Notes under the pieces: generated by a model
Told to the model about the DNA's origin: nothing
The model's input: only the letters and a program-made list of their open reading frames with translations
The model's database searches: none
Source: JABSOG01 sp041583135
GTDB taxonomy: Bacteria > Pseudomonadota > Gammaproteobacteria > Enterobacterales > Alteromonadaceae
DNA: 51,961 nucleotides
NCBI GenBank assembly: GCA_041583135.1
Contig: JBFHGJ010000033.1
Coordinates: 1-51,961 of the forward strand
Direction of reading: 5' to 3'
Part shown: piece after piece, positions 1 through 8,575 of the stretch
How positions within the stretch are numbered: the stretch's first letter is position 1
Layout of the letters: each line of letters opens with the position of its first letter
Made by a program: the position numbers and the translations under genes

Positions 1-1365
1 TACATGGTGCTGGCCGTTGGCGGCGCCATTTTTAAGCCTTTGATCGTCGGTACCGTGAGCCGTACCACCAATGACGAAAACCGCAGTTTGGGCTTTGGTG
101 TATTCTATACCATGGTCAATATTGGCGGCTTTCTTGGGCCTTTGAGTGTGGCTTATTTACGTGAGATCAGCTGGGCATTGGCCTTCACTTTGGCATCTAT
201 TACCATCGCCATCAACTTTATTCCGCTTATCTTCTTTTATCGCGATCCGGCTAAATCGACAGTTCAGGCCAGTAGCAAGAAATCCCTCAAACATACCTTG
301 TTGGAAGTACAAAACGTGATAGGTAATGGCCGACTGGCGTTGATGATAGTGCCGATGCTTGTACTGGTGTTGATCCCCGGCACCAATTTACTCAGTTGGT
401 CTGAGGTCGGTGCATTTTGCACACTTTGGTTAGTGCTAAATGTGGTGTGGGACAAGTTTTGTTGCGCTCAATCACCGCGCTGGTTCAGCCAAAAAATCAA
501 ATTCGGCAACGTGCCGTTTATTCTTTACTTGCTTATTCTTTCGGGTTTTTGGATAGTCTATTTACAGATATTCTCATCGCTTAATATTTTTATTCGTGAT
601 TATGTCGATACCCGCGACTTAATTGCGCTGTTTGACAGCATCAGCCCTGCTTTTGCCGATTTTGCCTCTGGTGCCAATGTTGAACGCCTTGCGCCGTTTA
701 TCCATGAGTTGGTTTCTGCCAATGGAGGCCAAATTAATGATGCTTCATTGCAACAAGCTTACTTTAAACTCACCAACTACAGCGTAATGGTGCCTAAAGC
801 ACAGTTGGTTGAAATCCTGCAAATGTCACAGCTTGGACAATCTCAAGCCATTGAAATAGCACGTAACTGGACCTTACTTTATCAACAGATAAAACCAGAA
901 CTTATCACCTCGGTTAACTTTGGCTCGATAGTCGTACTGCAATTGCTGGTCAGTAAATTCTCAGCTAAGTTCAAAACCTTTCAAGTGCTTATCGGCGGCA
1001 CCTTAATGCTGTCTCTTAGTTATGTCTTGCTGGGCATCGCGCCGACAATGATGGCTGCAGGTACAGCGGTGGCCGCTGGCGTATTGATTTTCTCAATCGG
1101 TGAAATGCTGGCCTCGCCAAAATCGATGGAATACATCGCCAAAGTAATGCCGCAAGACCAATCGGCGATGTACCAAGGCTACCTTTACTTATCCTCCGCC
1201 TTTGGCTTTTTAGTCGGTGGCCTACTCTCAGGCGTTGGTTACGACTACTTCGCCAAAACCCTCAATCATCCTGAATACTTCTGGTATATGTTCTCCCTGA
1301 TTGGCCTACTTTCAGCCGTAGGACTACTGCTCTACGACAAAAAAGTCGCCCACCGCCTCGGTTAG
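1..1365 (+). CDS. POT/MFS-family transporter, 5' truncated by the window edge
   Basis: The frame is open from the first base, so the true start lies upstream and the visible 454 codons are the C-terminal part. The protein is very hydrophobic, with repeated membrane segments. The stretch G-F-G-V-F-Y-T-M-V-N-I-G near the visible start resembles the PTR2/POT signature of proton-coupled peptide transporters. A later stretch (I-G-E-M-L-A-S-P-K) resembles the conserved POT segment before the last helices. A large hydrophilic loop of roughly 100 residues (about 200-300 of the visible part) is longer than usual for an MFS carrier. Known of the family: proton-driven uptake of di- and tripeptides across the inner membrane. 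The substrate is inferred only. The last 30 bp of the gene belong to a 77-bp tandem duplication that continues downstream. Confidence 0.8.
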   Translation, partial: YMVLAVGGAIFKPLIVGTVSRTTNDENRSLGFGVFYTMVNIGGFLGPLSVAYLREISWALAFTLASITIAINFIPLIFFYRDPAKSTVQASSKKSLKHTLLEVQNVIGNGRLALMIVPMLVLVLIPGTNLLSWSEVGAFCTLWLVLNVVWDKFCCAQSPRWFSQKIKFGNVPFILYLLILSGFWIVYLQIFSSLNIFIRDYVDTRDLIALFDSISPAFADFASGANVERLAPFIHELVSANGGQINDASLQQAYFKLTNYSVMVPKAQLVEILQMSQLGQSQAIEIARNWTLLYQQIKPELITSVNFGSIVVLQLLVSKFSAKFKTFQVLIGGTLMLSLSYVLLGIAPTMMAAGTAVAAGVLIFSIGEMLASPKSMEYIAKVMPQDQSAMYQGYLYLSSAFGFLVGGLLSGVGYDYFAKTLNHPEYFWYMFSLIGLLSAVGLLLYDKKVAHRLG

Positions 1366-1488
1366 CAACTTAGTACCTCAAAAAAAAGTGTCAGACACCT
1401 AACGCTGAACTCGACAAAAAAGTCGCCCAACATCGCGGTTAACAGCTTAGTACCTCAAAAAAAAGTGTCTGACACCTAGCGCTGGATT
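1335..1488. repeat. 77-bp imperfect tandem duplication carrying the gene end and a palindrome
   Basis: Two direct copies with a 77-bp offset (about 1335-1411 and 1412-1488) both contain CGACAAAAAAGTCGCCCA, then the end of the transporter gene, then TTAGTACCTC, eight A residues and a GTGTCWGACACCT palindrome. The palindrome centre is A in copy 1 (1388-1399) and T in copy 2 (1465-1476). The first copy supplies the stop codon (TAG at 1363-1365), and the corresponding bases of copy 2 read GGTTAACAG. This is direct sequence observation. It looks like a local duplication followed by drift. Confidence 0.85.
1373..1476. repeat. Pair of dispersed palindromic repeats (REP-like), locus 1
   Basis: Positions 1373-1399 and 1450-1476 each read GTACCTC, eight A, then GTGTCAGACACC or GTGTCTGACACC. 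Almost the same 27-mer recurs 31 kb away at 33092-33118, differing by one base outside the centre. The 11-bp core is a palindrome around one W base, so each copy can form a small hairpin and the two copies can also pair with each other. They sit between the transporter stop and the M48 protease gene. Confidence 0.75.
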
Positions 1489-1551
1489 GGGGTTGCAGTA
1501 GCGGTAAAGGGCGCTATAGTATCGGCATAACCAATGCAAAGGATATGAACC

Positions 1552-2361
1552 ATGAAAAAAGTGGCTTTATTGGGTTTTACCCTCGTTTTAACCGCCGGTT
1601 GTCAGATGACCAAAAGCCCCACCGGCCGCACGCAGGCGTTAATGTATTCCAGTGCCGATATGAATAAGCTTGGCGACCAGTCGTTTGAAGAAATGAAAAA
1701 GCAGCAAAAGCAGGTCAAAGATCCCGCCACCATTCGCTATGTTTCTTGCATCACCAATGCCATTACCGCCAAAGTCGATGCCAAATATGGCCAAACGCAA
1801 TGGGAAGTCGTGGTTTTTGATGCCCCTGACCAGGTGAATGCTTTTGCGCTGCCCGGTGGCCATATCGGTGTTTACACCGGTCTAATGGAAGTAGCCAAAA
1901 CTCAAGAACAGCTTGCCGCCGTCATCGGCCACGAAGTGGGCCACGTTCTGGCCAACCACGCCAATGAACGCCTTTCTCGCAATCAGCTCACCAATTTCGG
2001 TCTCGCCATTGCCAGCGGCGCCTTTGATTTGGCTAAGGTAGAAAACAAGCAGTTATGGATGCAAGGTTTAGGGTTGGGGGCGCAATTTGGTATCGCTCTG
2101 CCGTTTAATCGTCGCCAAGAAAGTGAATCGGACCGCATCGGTCTTGAACTGATGGCCAAAGCCGGGTTTGACCCAAATGCCAGCGTGACCTTGTGGCAAG
2201 CCATGGCGCAAGCTTCCGGTGGCAATCAACCACCTGAGCTGCTATCGACTCATCCATCAAACCAAACTCGCATCAATGACTTAAATAGCCATATGGTTCA
2301 AGCGAATGCGCTGTACAACAACGCGAAAAAATCGGGCAATAACCCGAAGTGCTTTCGATAG
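1552..2361 (+). CDS. M48-family metalloprotease lipoprotein (LoiP/YggG-like)
   Basis: This 269-residue zinc endopeptidase is predicted to be lipid-anchored. The N-terminus is a lipoprotein signal peptide ending in the lipobox L-T-A-G with Cys17 as the acylated residue. The catalytic zinc motif H127-E-V-G-H131 is intact. The third ligand is probably Glu190 in E-S-E-S-D, the usual ExxxD element of M48 enzymes. Length and order match the short M48 lipoproteins of the LoiP/YggG group, which act on outer-membrane or periplasmic proteins in E. coli. An AAGGA ribosome binding site lies 8 bases before the ATG. The gene is apparently monocistronic and faces the convergent serine protease gene. The substrate is unknown. 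Confidence 0.88.
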   Translation: MKKVALLGFTLVLTAGCQMTKSPTGRTQALMYSSADMNKLGDQSFEEMKKQQKQVKDPATIRYVSCITNAITAKVDAKYGQTQWEVVVFDAPDQVNAFALPGGHIGVYTGLMEVAKTQEQLAAVIGHEVGHVLANHANERLSRNQLTNFGLAIASGAFDLAKVENKQLWMQGLGLGAQFGIALPFNRRQESESDRIGLELMAKAGFDPNASVTLWQAMAQASGGNQPPELLSTHPSNQTRINDLNSHMVQANALYNNAKKSGNNPKCFR

Positions 2362-2384
2362 AATATCGGCCCCCCTACATCCTG

Positions 2385-2414
2385 TAGAGAAAGAGCCCGC
2401 TCATAGGGCGGGCT
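2385..2414 (-). terminator. Hairpin terminator of the secreted serine protease gene
   Basis: A 7-bp GC-rich stem (AGCCCGC at 2394-2400 with GCGGGCT at 2408-2414, 7-base loop) lies 24 bases past the protease stop. Read on the minus strand it is followed by CTTTCTCT, a modest T-rich tract. There is no T run on the plus side, so it probably serves the minus-strand gene. Confidence 0.6.
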
Positions 2415-2438
2415 GGCAAGTTAAGGATTACAGCGGAC

Positions 2439-4526
2439 TTACTGTACGTCTAAGGTTACGCCAGAATAAGTGTTATAGGCACGAATACCAATATGCACAT
2501 CTTCACCGGCATTGGCGTTGACGGTACAGCTTTCGTTGTTGCCAGACTTATATGGACGACAATCGTAGGTGCTGGTTGAAGGCTCAGCACCAATACGAAC
2601 ATACAGATCAGCATCACCGCTACCACCAGAAATGCTCACGGTTACATTACCGCTATTCGCTGCCTGATAAACATAACGGTCCCAATTGCCCTGTGCGCCG
2701 CCTAAGTCGGTTTTAGGATATTCACCATTGCTGATATCACTTACCGTCGCCACCAAAGCAACATCGCTAAAGGCAGAGTAACCTATCAACTTAACATGCA
2801 CACTATCGGCAGTGCCTACGGTCACAGTGCATGACTCGTTGTTGCCACCAACATACGGACGACAGTCATAAGAGGTTTTGCTCGGCACCGCTCCGGTTTT
2901 CACATAAAGGTCGGCATCACCGCTACCGCCGCTAATATTAACGACAACACGCTGATTGTCGGCTGTAGTATTGATAAAGTAATCCAGTTCTTCATCTTTA
3001 GCACCAGCAAGGCCACTGACAGGTACGCCTGATTGCAACTCGTTGTTGCCATCGTTTACTGCCACATCAACGGAATTGCTGCCAGTAGCGCCGCCATCGT
3101 CGGTAACAGTCAAGCTCACGCTATAGGTGCCGTTGTTGGCAAAGGTATGATTGACCTGCGCGCCTGATGCGGTTGAACCGTCACCAAATGCCCAATCATA
3201 GGCAACAACTGAGCCATCCGTATCGCTCGAACCTGAACCATCAAACGAACAGCTTAGTGCGTTGCAGTTAAATGCGACCTGAGCGACAGGCGCACGGTTG
3301 CCAGTTTGACCATTATCGCCAGATGGCACTTGTCCGTTAAAGTGAGTTGAAACCTCAGGCCAAATTAAGTCCATGCGCACGCCTTGGTTTTCACAGCCAC
3401 CAAAGTGATGCAGCGCAATCACCTTATCTGAGCTATCGGCCAATACCGGCGAGCCTGATGAGCCACCAATGGTGTCACACAAGTAACCGGTGTCGGTTTG
3501 CGACGCTCGCCCATCGGCAACAGCAACATCGATTTGACACAAGCCATTGCTGTTTTGGTCGCTTTCAATTGCCATCTCTTTCGGATTGCCGGCACCATGC
3601 TGCGGAATATAAATCAGCTCACCTTGTTGTGGTGTTCTAACATCAAGACCAAAGTTACCAAAGCTTGAAATAGTGGCAAAGCCGTTGACGGTAAACAAGG
3701 TGTAATCGAGATTGTAGTTGGTTTTGAGCAGGTCGCGACCGGTCACTTTCACCGTACCTGCCAAGGTGCTACCTCCGCATGTGGTATGTTGATAGTTGAA
3801 CCAAACCTCGGTGTTTTGCAACTCGCTTGCGCTGGCAACACAGTGATTGTTGGTAAACATGCGGTTATCATCCCCCACACGCCAACCGGTACATAAACCG
3901 CTGCCGTTCATCAACAACCTTGCAACCGGACGCGTTCGCTCAAACTGTCTGGCATGGCTCGCTTCCCAACAAGCAACGTCACGGCGTTCCATTTGTCCAC
4001 AAGTTGACAGATTGGCCAGTTCTTCGGCAATGGCCTGCTCGTCACTACCGGCTTCAATGCGGTCAACTTTGATTGAATGCAGCTTGTCGTCCCACTGCAC
4101 ACCGGCAGGCATATGTAAGGTCACAACGGCAGTATCGCCGAACACCGACATGGCAGAAAACTGGTTGATGCCGTTTTCGCCAGACGCTGAATTGAAGGTA
4201 GCTTGTTTGTGATCAACCCCATCATAGGTGTACACCTCACGGCCAAGCGGATCGGCAACGGTCACATAAGCCCCTGCGGGTAAGGCAAACCGTCTAAAAT
4301 GCACCTTAACAAACTGCGCACCTTGGTGTTGAACCAACATGGTATTGTTTTGCGTTCCAGAAGCGGCAGATTTGGCCGGAGCCAACGTCATGACCTTTTG
4401 CACGGTTTTGGCAATAGACACCGGTTTAGTATCAACCTCAACAGCAGTTTCGATATTGGTTTTAGCATAGACAGGCGCAGCGAGTGCCGACGCTGTAGCC
4501 AGCGCGACGGATAGATGTTTTAACAT
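2439..4526 (-). CDS. Secreted trypsin-like serine protease with PKD and two PPC domains
   Basis: The 695-residue protein starts with a Sec signal peptide (residues 1 to about 21, ending V-Y-A). A chymotrypsin-fold (S1, lysyl-endopeptidase-like) domain spans about residues 190-400. Its triad is visible: His228 in N-N-H-C, Asp274 in L-D-Y-T-L and Ser357 in G-S-S-G-S-P. Many cysteines suggest disulfides in an exported enzyme. A PKD domain follows (about 405-490, with the D-W-A-F-G-D-G-S core). Two copies of a bacterial pre-peptidase C-terminal (PPC) domain come next, each with the G-G-S-G-D-A-D-L-Y-V core, at about 500-590 and 610-695. Such tails usually help secretion or substrate binding in marine bacteria and are often cleaved off. 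Likely role: extracellular protein degradation, which would suit a polymer degrader next to a chitin locus. Confidence 0.88.
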   Translation of the reverse strand: MLKHLSVALATASALAAPVYAKTNIETAVEVDTKPVSIAKTVQKVMTLAPAKSAASGTQNNTMLVQHQGAQFVKVHFRRFALPAGAYVTVADPLGREVYTYDGVDHKQATFNSASGENGINQFSAMSVFGDTAVVTLHMPAGVQWDDKLHSIKVDRIEAGSDEQAIAEELANLSTCGQMERRDVACWEASHARQFERTRPVARLLMNGSGLCTGWRVGDDNRMFTNNHCVASASELQNTEVWFNYQHTTCGGSTLAGTVKVTGRDLLKTNYNLDYTLFTVNGFATISSFGNFGLDVRTPQQGELIYIPQHGAGNPKEMAIESDQNSNGLCQIDVAVADGRASQTDTGYLCDTIGGSSGSPVLADSSDKVIALHHFGGCENQGVRMDLIWPEVSTHFNGQVPSGDNGQTGNRAPVAQVAFNCNALSCSFDGSGSSDTDGSVVAYDWAFGDGSTASGAQVNHTFANNGTYSVSLTVTDDGGATGSNSVDVAVNDGNNELQSGVPVSGLAGAKDEELDYFINTTADNQRVVVNISGGSGDADLYVKTGAVPSKTSYDCRPYVGGNNESCTVTVGTADSVHVKLIGYSAFSDVALVATVSDISNGEYPKTDLGGAQGNWDRYVYQAANSGNVTVSISGGSGDADLYVRIGAEPSTSTYDCRPYKSGNNESCTVNANAGEDVHIGIRAYNTYSGVTLDVQ

Positions 4527-4851
4527 TTGGATTATTCCTATTTGTTATTGTTTATTATTCTTTATTGATTGCGCGAAAGCACTGTGGCGACAACCACACA
4601 TCACCGACCACAGTTCCAATCCTTATACAAGAATGGGCGTTTTTTTAAGCGCAAAAGTATTCTAGACCACAGGTTTTGAATTTGTCTGTGTCTGATAAGT
4701 AACTTTATTGTATCCCATTGTATCTATGTAATTAGGGAACATTTTTAATGGCAATAAATTGTTGCAGAGAATGGATAAACGACAAGTATCACAAGACATC
4801 TATGGGCAATAAACAACCGAAGACAATAGCGATTTCGATTAAATTAACACG
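4527..4851. other. Intergenic region between protease start and nagX stop
   Basis: These 325 bp are AT-rich and carry no convincing gene. They must hold the promoter of the minus-strand protease gene. I see no clear terminator after nagX and no copy of the NagR palindrome. Confidence 0.6.
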
Positions 4852-5961
4852 CTAAACCTTTATCACGACATTGCGTCGATAGAGCCAAAACATCAACAGC
4901 AGTTGAAGTCCCAATAAAGCCAAAACTTCGACAATTGGCTGGGCCCCTTGCGGCAAACCGACAATAATGCCCGAAAACAAACTGTCCACACTATATCGCC
5001 AGTTTACCAAACTACTGGCCATATATATGGCAATGGCGTTAACCCCTATCACCACAAATGGTTTCGCCCAGCGTTGCCACATCAGCACGTCGCACAAATA
5101 ATAAAATAACGCCATCAACAAAATGCTGTAGCCTGCGCTCACCAGCACAAAAGAGCTGCTCCATAACGCCTTGTTGACCGGAAAAAAGCCATCCCAAAGC
5201 CAGCCAATACTTAATGTAGCCAAGCCAAGCAGCAACAAGTTGCGCAACAGTAGTTGTGGTTGTTGCTGTTGCGCCTTAAGTAATCGGCCAACAAATACAC
5301 CAAACATAGCGTTTACGACGCTAGGCACATAAGACAAAATCCCTTCAGGGTCGAGTGGCAGGTTGCGATAGGTGATCCCCGGTAAAAAATGCGTATCAAC
5401 CCAAGTGTTGATACTCCCTTCTAACGTATAAACCCCGCCGTAGCCTTCGATATTCACCAGTGCCAGCAACGCCCAGTAACCCAGTAAAATAGCCAAAGCC
5501 ATCAACATCTGAACTCTAAGGCCAAAATGCCATACCAACATTACGGCAATAAACCAAGATACGCCTATGCGGCCAAGCACACTGGTATAACGTATTTCAT
5601 CTAACGCCGCTGGCATACCACTGCCCCAGCCATGGTTGTAAACAATGCCAAGTAAGATCAAAAGCGCGAGGCGCTTAACGGCCTTGATATACACTGGCTT
5701 TTTATCACCGCTCAAACGCTTTGCACTGAGGCCAAGGCTAACCCCGGATAAAAAGATAAACAGCGGAAAGATCAGGTCGTAAAAGGTAAAGCCATGCCAT
5801 TGGCTGTGTTGCATCTGCCCGGCAAGGGACTGCCAAAAAGACCAACCGGTTAAAACAAACAACGCCGCAAATAACCCTTCGCCACCGATGATCCAAAACA
5901 TGTCCATGCCTCTTAAAGCATCGACACTGTACAGACGTGGCTTCGGCTTGGTCACACTCAT
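4852..5961 (-). CDS. nagX: NagX: multi-pass membrane protein of the DUF5009/heparan-glucosaminide acetyltransferase-like family
   Basis: This 369-residue membrane protein has about ten hydrophobic segments. It opens with the motif R-L-Y-S-V-D-A-L-R-G-M-D-M, the hallmark of the DUF5009/DUF1624 group related to lysosomal heparan-alpha-glucosaminide N-acetyltransferase. A second family signature, F-P-L-F-I-F-L-S-G-V-S-L-G, is at about residues 66-78. It is the last gene of the nagKBAPX run, 132 bp after nagP on the same strand. Genes of this type sit in GlcNAc regulons of Alteromonadales and are called nagX. Their biochemical role is not settled. Transacetylation of amino sugars across the inner membrane is inference from the human homologue. 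No terminator is obvious downstream. Confidence 0.85.
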   Translation of the reverse strand: MSVTKPKPRLYSVDALRGMDMFWIIGGEGLFAALFVLTGWSFWQSLAGQMQHSQWHGFTFYDLIFPLFIFLSGVSLGLSAKRLSGDKKPVYIKAVKRLALLILLGIVYNHGWGSGMPAALDEIRYTSVLGRIGVSWFIAVMLVWHFGLRVQMLMALAILLGYWALLALVNIEGYGGVYTLEGSINTWVDTHFLPGITYRNLPLDPEGILSYVPSVVNAMFGVFVGRLLKAQQQQPQLLLRNLLLLGLATLSIGWLWDGFFPVNKALWSSSFVLVSAGYSILLMALFYYLCDVLMWQRWAKPFVVIGVNAIAIYMASSLVNWRYSVDSLFSGIIVGLPQGAQPIVEVLALLGLQLLLMFWLYRRNVVIKV

Positions 5962-6093
5962 TCACCGCTCCTGATATTCGGCAAAATGGTGGATACTTGA
6001 AAAAAGCCTCTCAACTTACCTGTTCCCGAGGCAGACCATTCGATCGTTTTCAAGTTACTTCACCATGAGAATACTCACTGTCCTTTAGGGGAT

Positions 6094-7416
6094 TTATTGC
6101 CAACGTCGCATTTTGTGGCCCTTAAGGGCATAAAACAGAATAAAGAGATAACAGGGAAACCCGACCCAATAGGCCACTTGCATGTCACCTGCAAAATGCG
6201 CCAACTTACCAAATATCAAAGGTAAAATAGCACCACCGCAAATCCCCATGATCAGCAGCGCCGAACCTTGTGCAGTATGCTTACCAAGGCCATTGAGTGC
6301 CAGCGGCCATACGGCGGGCCACACCAACGCATGGGCCATGCCCATCAACGCAACGAATACCACAGAATTGGGCACCAAAGGTACGCCAGCCCAACCCCAC
6401 AACACACTGGCAATGGCGGTGCTGTCGGTGGCAGAGAAAACCACGCCCAAAATACATAGGCAACCTGCAACGGCAGAGCCAATCAAAGCTTGCTGCTGAG
6501 AAATGTAGCGTGGTATGGCAACCACCCCAATGCAGTAGCCCAACACCATAAACACCATGGTATAGGAGGTCAGTGATGCGAAGTTGCTAACCCCTAAACC
6601 GGCGCCATACAAGCCAATGGTATCACCAGCGATAACCTCGACACCGACATAGGCAAACAACGCCAACGCGCCCAGCACCACCTGAGGAAAATGCCAAATC
6701 GACTCACCACCGGACTCGGTATCGGCGTCATCTTCAAATTCCAGCTCTGGTAAATTAGAAAGCTTCACCAATGCGGTCAACAAACACAGCACAACCGCCA
6801 TATAGATGTATGGCATCACCAATCTTGCAGACATCTGATCGATGCGTTCGGCCCTTGCCTGTTCACTTAAGCTCGCCAGTGCATTTTCTGAAAACTCACC
6901 CATACCAGATAAGATCAGACCGGTAAAAACCAAAGGGACGATGACGCCAGCGCCCTTATTGATAAGCCCCATGATGCTGATGCGCATAGCCGCACTTTCA
7001 ACCGGGCCGATGTGCACCACATAAGGGTTGGATGCGGTCTGTAAAATGGTCATACCGGTGCCCAACACAAATAGCGCGGCCAAAAATATGCCATAGTTGG
7101 CGCTAAACGCCGCCGGGATAAACAAAAGAGCCCCTACGACCATGATCCCAAGACCGATGGCCATGCCATCACGGTAACCGGTTTTGCGTAAAATGGCCGA
7201 CATCGGCAACGCCATTACGGTATAAGCAATATAAAATGCAAAAGTCACAAACAATGCCTGAAACTCGTTAAGGGAGCAGATGATTTTTAAAAAAGGGATC
7301 AACGAACCGTTAAGCCAAGTGACAAAGCCGTAGATAAAAAACAGCGTGCCGATGATGGCCATAGGCAGCAAGGCGCTGCGGCGTTGTTGGATGGATGAAG
7401 TTGCAGTGGCTTCCAT
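6094..7416 (-). CDS. nagP: NagP: N-acetylglucosamine MFS permease (FucP/GluP-like)
   Basis: This 440-residue major facilitator protein has about twelve membrane segments. It carries L-Q-T-A-S-N-P-Y-V (about residues 128-136), the conserved motif of the FucP/GluP/NagP sugar:H+ or Na+ symporters, and F-F-I-Y-G-F-V-T-W-L-N near the N-terminus. In Shewanella-type nag regulons this permease replaces the PTS and brings unphosphorylated GlcNAc into the cytoplasm, which is why a kinase (NagK) is encoded in the same operon. It lies 37 bp after nagA, so co-transcription is expected. No GlcNAc PTS gene is seen nearby, consistent with this route. Confidence 0.9.
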   Translation of the reverse strand: MEATATSSIQQRRSALLPMAIIGTLFFIYGFVTWLNGSLIPFLKIICSLNEFQALFVTFAFYIAYTVMALPMSAILRKTGYRDGMAIGLGIMVVGALLFIPAAFSANYGIFLAALFVLGTGMTILQTASNPYVVHIGPVESAAMRISIMGLINKGAGVIVPLVFTGLILSGMGEFSENALASLSEQARAERIDQMSARLVMPYIYMAVVLCLLTALVKLSNLPELEFEDDADTESGGESIWHFPQVVLGALALFAYVGVEVIAGDTIGLYGAGLGVSNFASLTSYTMVFMVLGYCIGVVAIPRYISQQQALIGSAVAGCLCILGVVFSATDSTAIASVLWGWAGVPLVPNSVVFVALMGMAHALVWPAVWPLALNGLGKHTAQGSALLIMGICGGAILPLIFGKLAHFAGDMQVAYWVGFPCYLFILFYALKGHKMRRWQ

Positions 7417-7453
7417 AAAAAGACCTCGTTATGGTTATAATTCTAATTGATAT

Positions 7454-8575
7454 TTAAACTGCCTGTTTGCCGGCAAGCCAGCATTGTTTGACATTGAGTT
7501 GCTCATCGAGCACCACAAAGTCAGCCTGATAACCCGGCTGTAATAGCCCGTGGCTTTGAGATAAACCTAAAAACTGAGCCGGATAACACGACGCCATGCG
7601 CAGCGCCTCTACCAAACTCACGCCAAGGGTTTGCACACTATTGCGCACCGCCCCTGCCATATCCAGTACAGAACCCGCCAGCTCACCGGTTTCGGCATTG
7701 AGTCTATCGCCGCAACGGTGAACTTTAGCGCCAAGAAGCTCAAAAGCGGTTTGCGATGTGCCAACCGGCGGCATGGCATCGGTTACCAGCATCACTTTAC
7801 CTTGTGGCTTGGCCTTTAACGCCAAACGGGCGGCTCCCGGATGGACATGATGACCATCGACAATCAAACCACACCAACTGTTCTCATCGACCAACGCCGC
7901 CCCAACCACGCCCGGCGCGCGCGATTGCAACGGTGACATGGCATTGTAAATATGAGTAAACCCAGTGGCTCCGGCATCTAACGCTCGCATGGTCTGTTCA
8001 TAATCGGCATTGCTATGGCCTAAACACACCTTGACATCTTGGCTGACCAAAAACCGAATATCCTCACAGCTGACGTTCTCCGGCGCCAACGTCACCACCT
8101 TGAGCCCCAAATCGTCACGGCTAAAGACCTGCTTTTCGCTAGCTGACAACGCCCTGATATACTCAGGACTATGTACGCCCTTTTTGGCCAGCGACAAGTG
8201 TGGCCCTTCAAAATGAACGCCTAAAATGCCCGGCATTTTATCTCTAAGCACATTGGCAATGGCATCGGCGGCCTTTTGCATCACCTCAATATCGTCGGTG
8301 ATCAGCGTCGGCAGCATAGCGGTAGTACCAAAGCGGCTGTGACTTTGTATCATGGTAGCAATACAGGCTTCATCAGGCTGAGCGTTAAACAGCGCGCCAC
8401 CGCCGCCGTTAACCTGCACGTCAATAAATCCAGGAGCCACCAACCCATTGAGCAACAACTCGTTGCCATTTGGCGGTTCAATGGCCTGAACTTTCCCCTC
8501 GGCAATCACCAAAGCGACATCTTGTTGCAGCTTGTTACCATCAAACAGGCTTTGGGGTTTAATACGTAACATCAT
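7454..8575 (-). CDS. nagA: N-acetylglucosamine-6-phosphate deacetylase
   Basis: The 373-residue amidohydrolase removes acetate from GlcNAc-6-P to give GlcN-6-P in the cytoplasm. Family motifs are present in order: G-F-I-D-V-Q-V-N-G early, H-F-E-G-P-H-L with the metal-binding Glu, L-G-H-S-N-A-D, G-F-T-H-I-Y-N-A-M-S-P with metal-binding His, and V-T-D-A-M-P-P with the catalytic Asp. The start codon overlaps the nagB stop by one base (TAATG), which implies translational coupling. The length is normal for the family. The next ATG is the second codon, so the start could shift by one residue. Confidence 0.95.
   Translation of the reverse strand: MMLRIKPQSLFDGNKLQQDVALVIAEGKVQAIEPPNGNELLLNGLVAPGFIDVQVNGGGGALFNAQPDEACIATMIQSHSRFGTTAMLPTLITDDIEVMQKAADAIANVLRDKMPGILGVHFEGPHLSLAKKGVHSPEYIRALSASEKQVFSRDDLGLKVVTLAPENVSCEDIRFLVSQDVKVCLGHSNADYEQTMRALDAGATGFTHIYNAMSPLQSRAPGVVGAALVDENSWCGLIVDGHHVHPGAARLALKAKPQGKVMLVTDAMPPVGTSQTAFELLGAKVHRCGDRLNAETGELAGSVLDMAGAVRNSVQTLGVSLVEALRMASCYPAQFLGLSQSHGLLQPGYQADFVVLDEQLNVKQCWLAGKQAV

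Noticed and set aside
4685..4700. Partial match to the dispersed repeat (GTGTCTGATA) before the protease gene
   Set aside because: Only the left half of the core is present and there is no partner copy nearby, so chance is likely.
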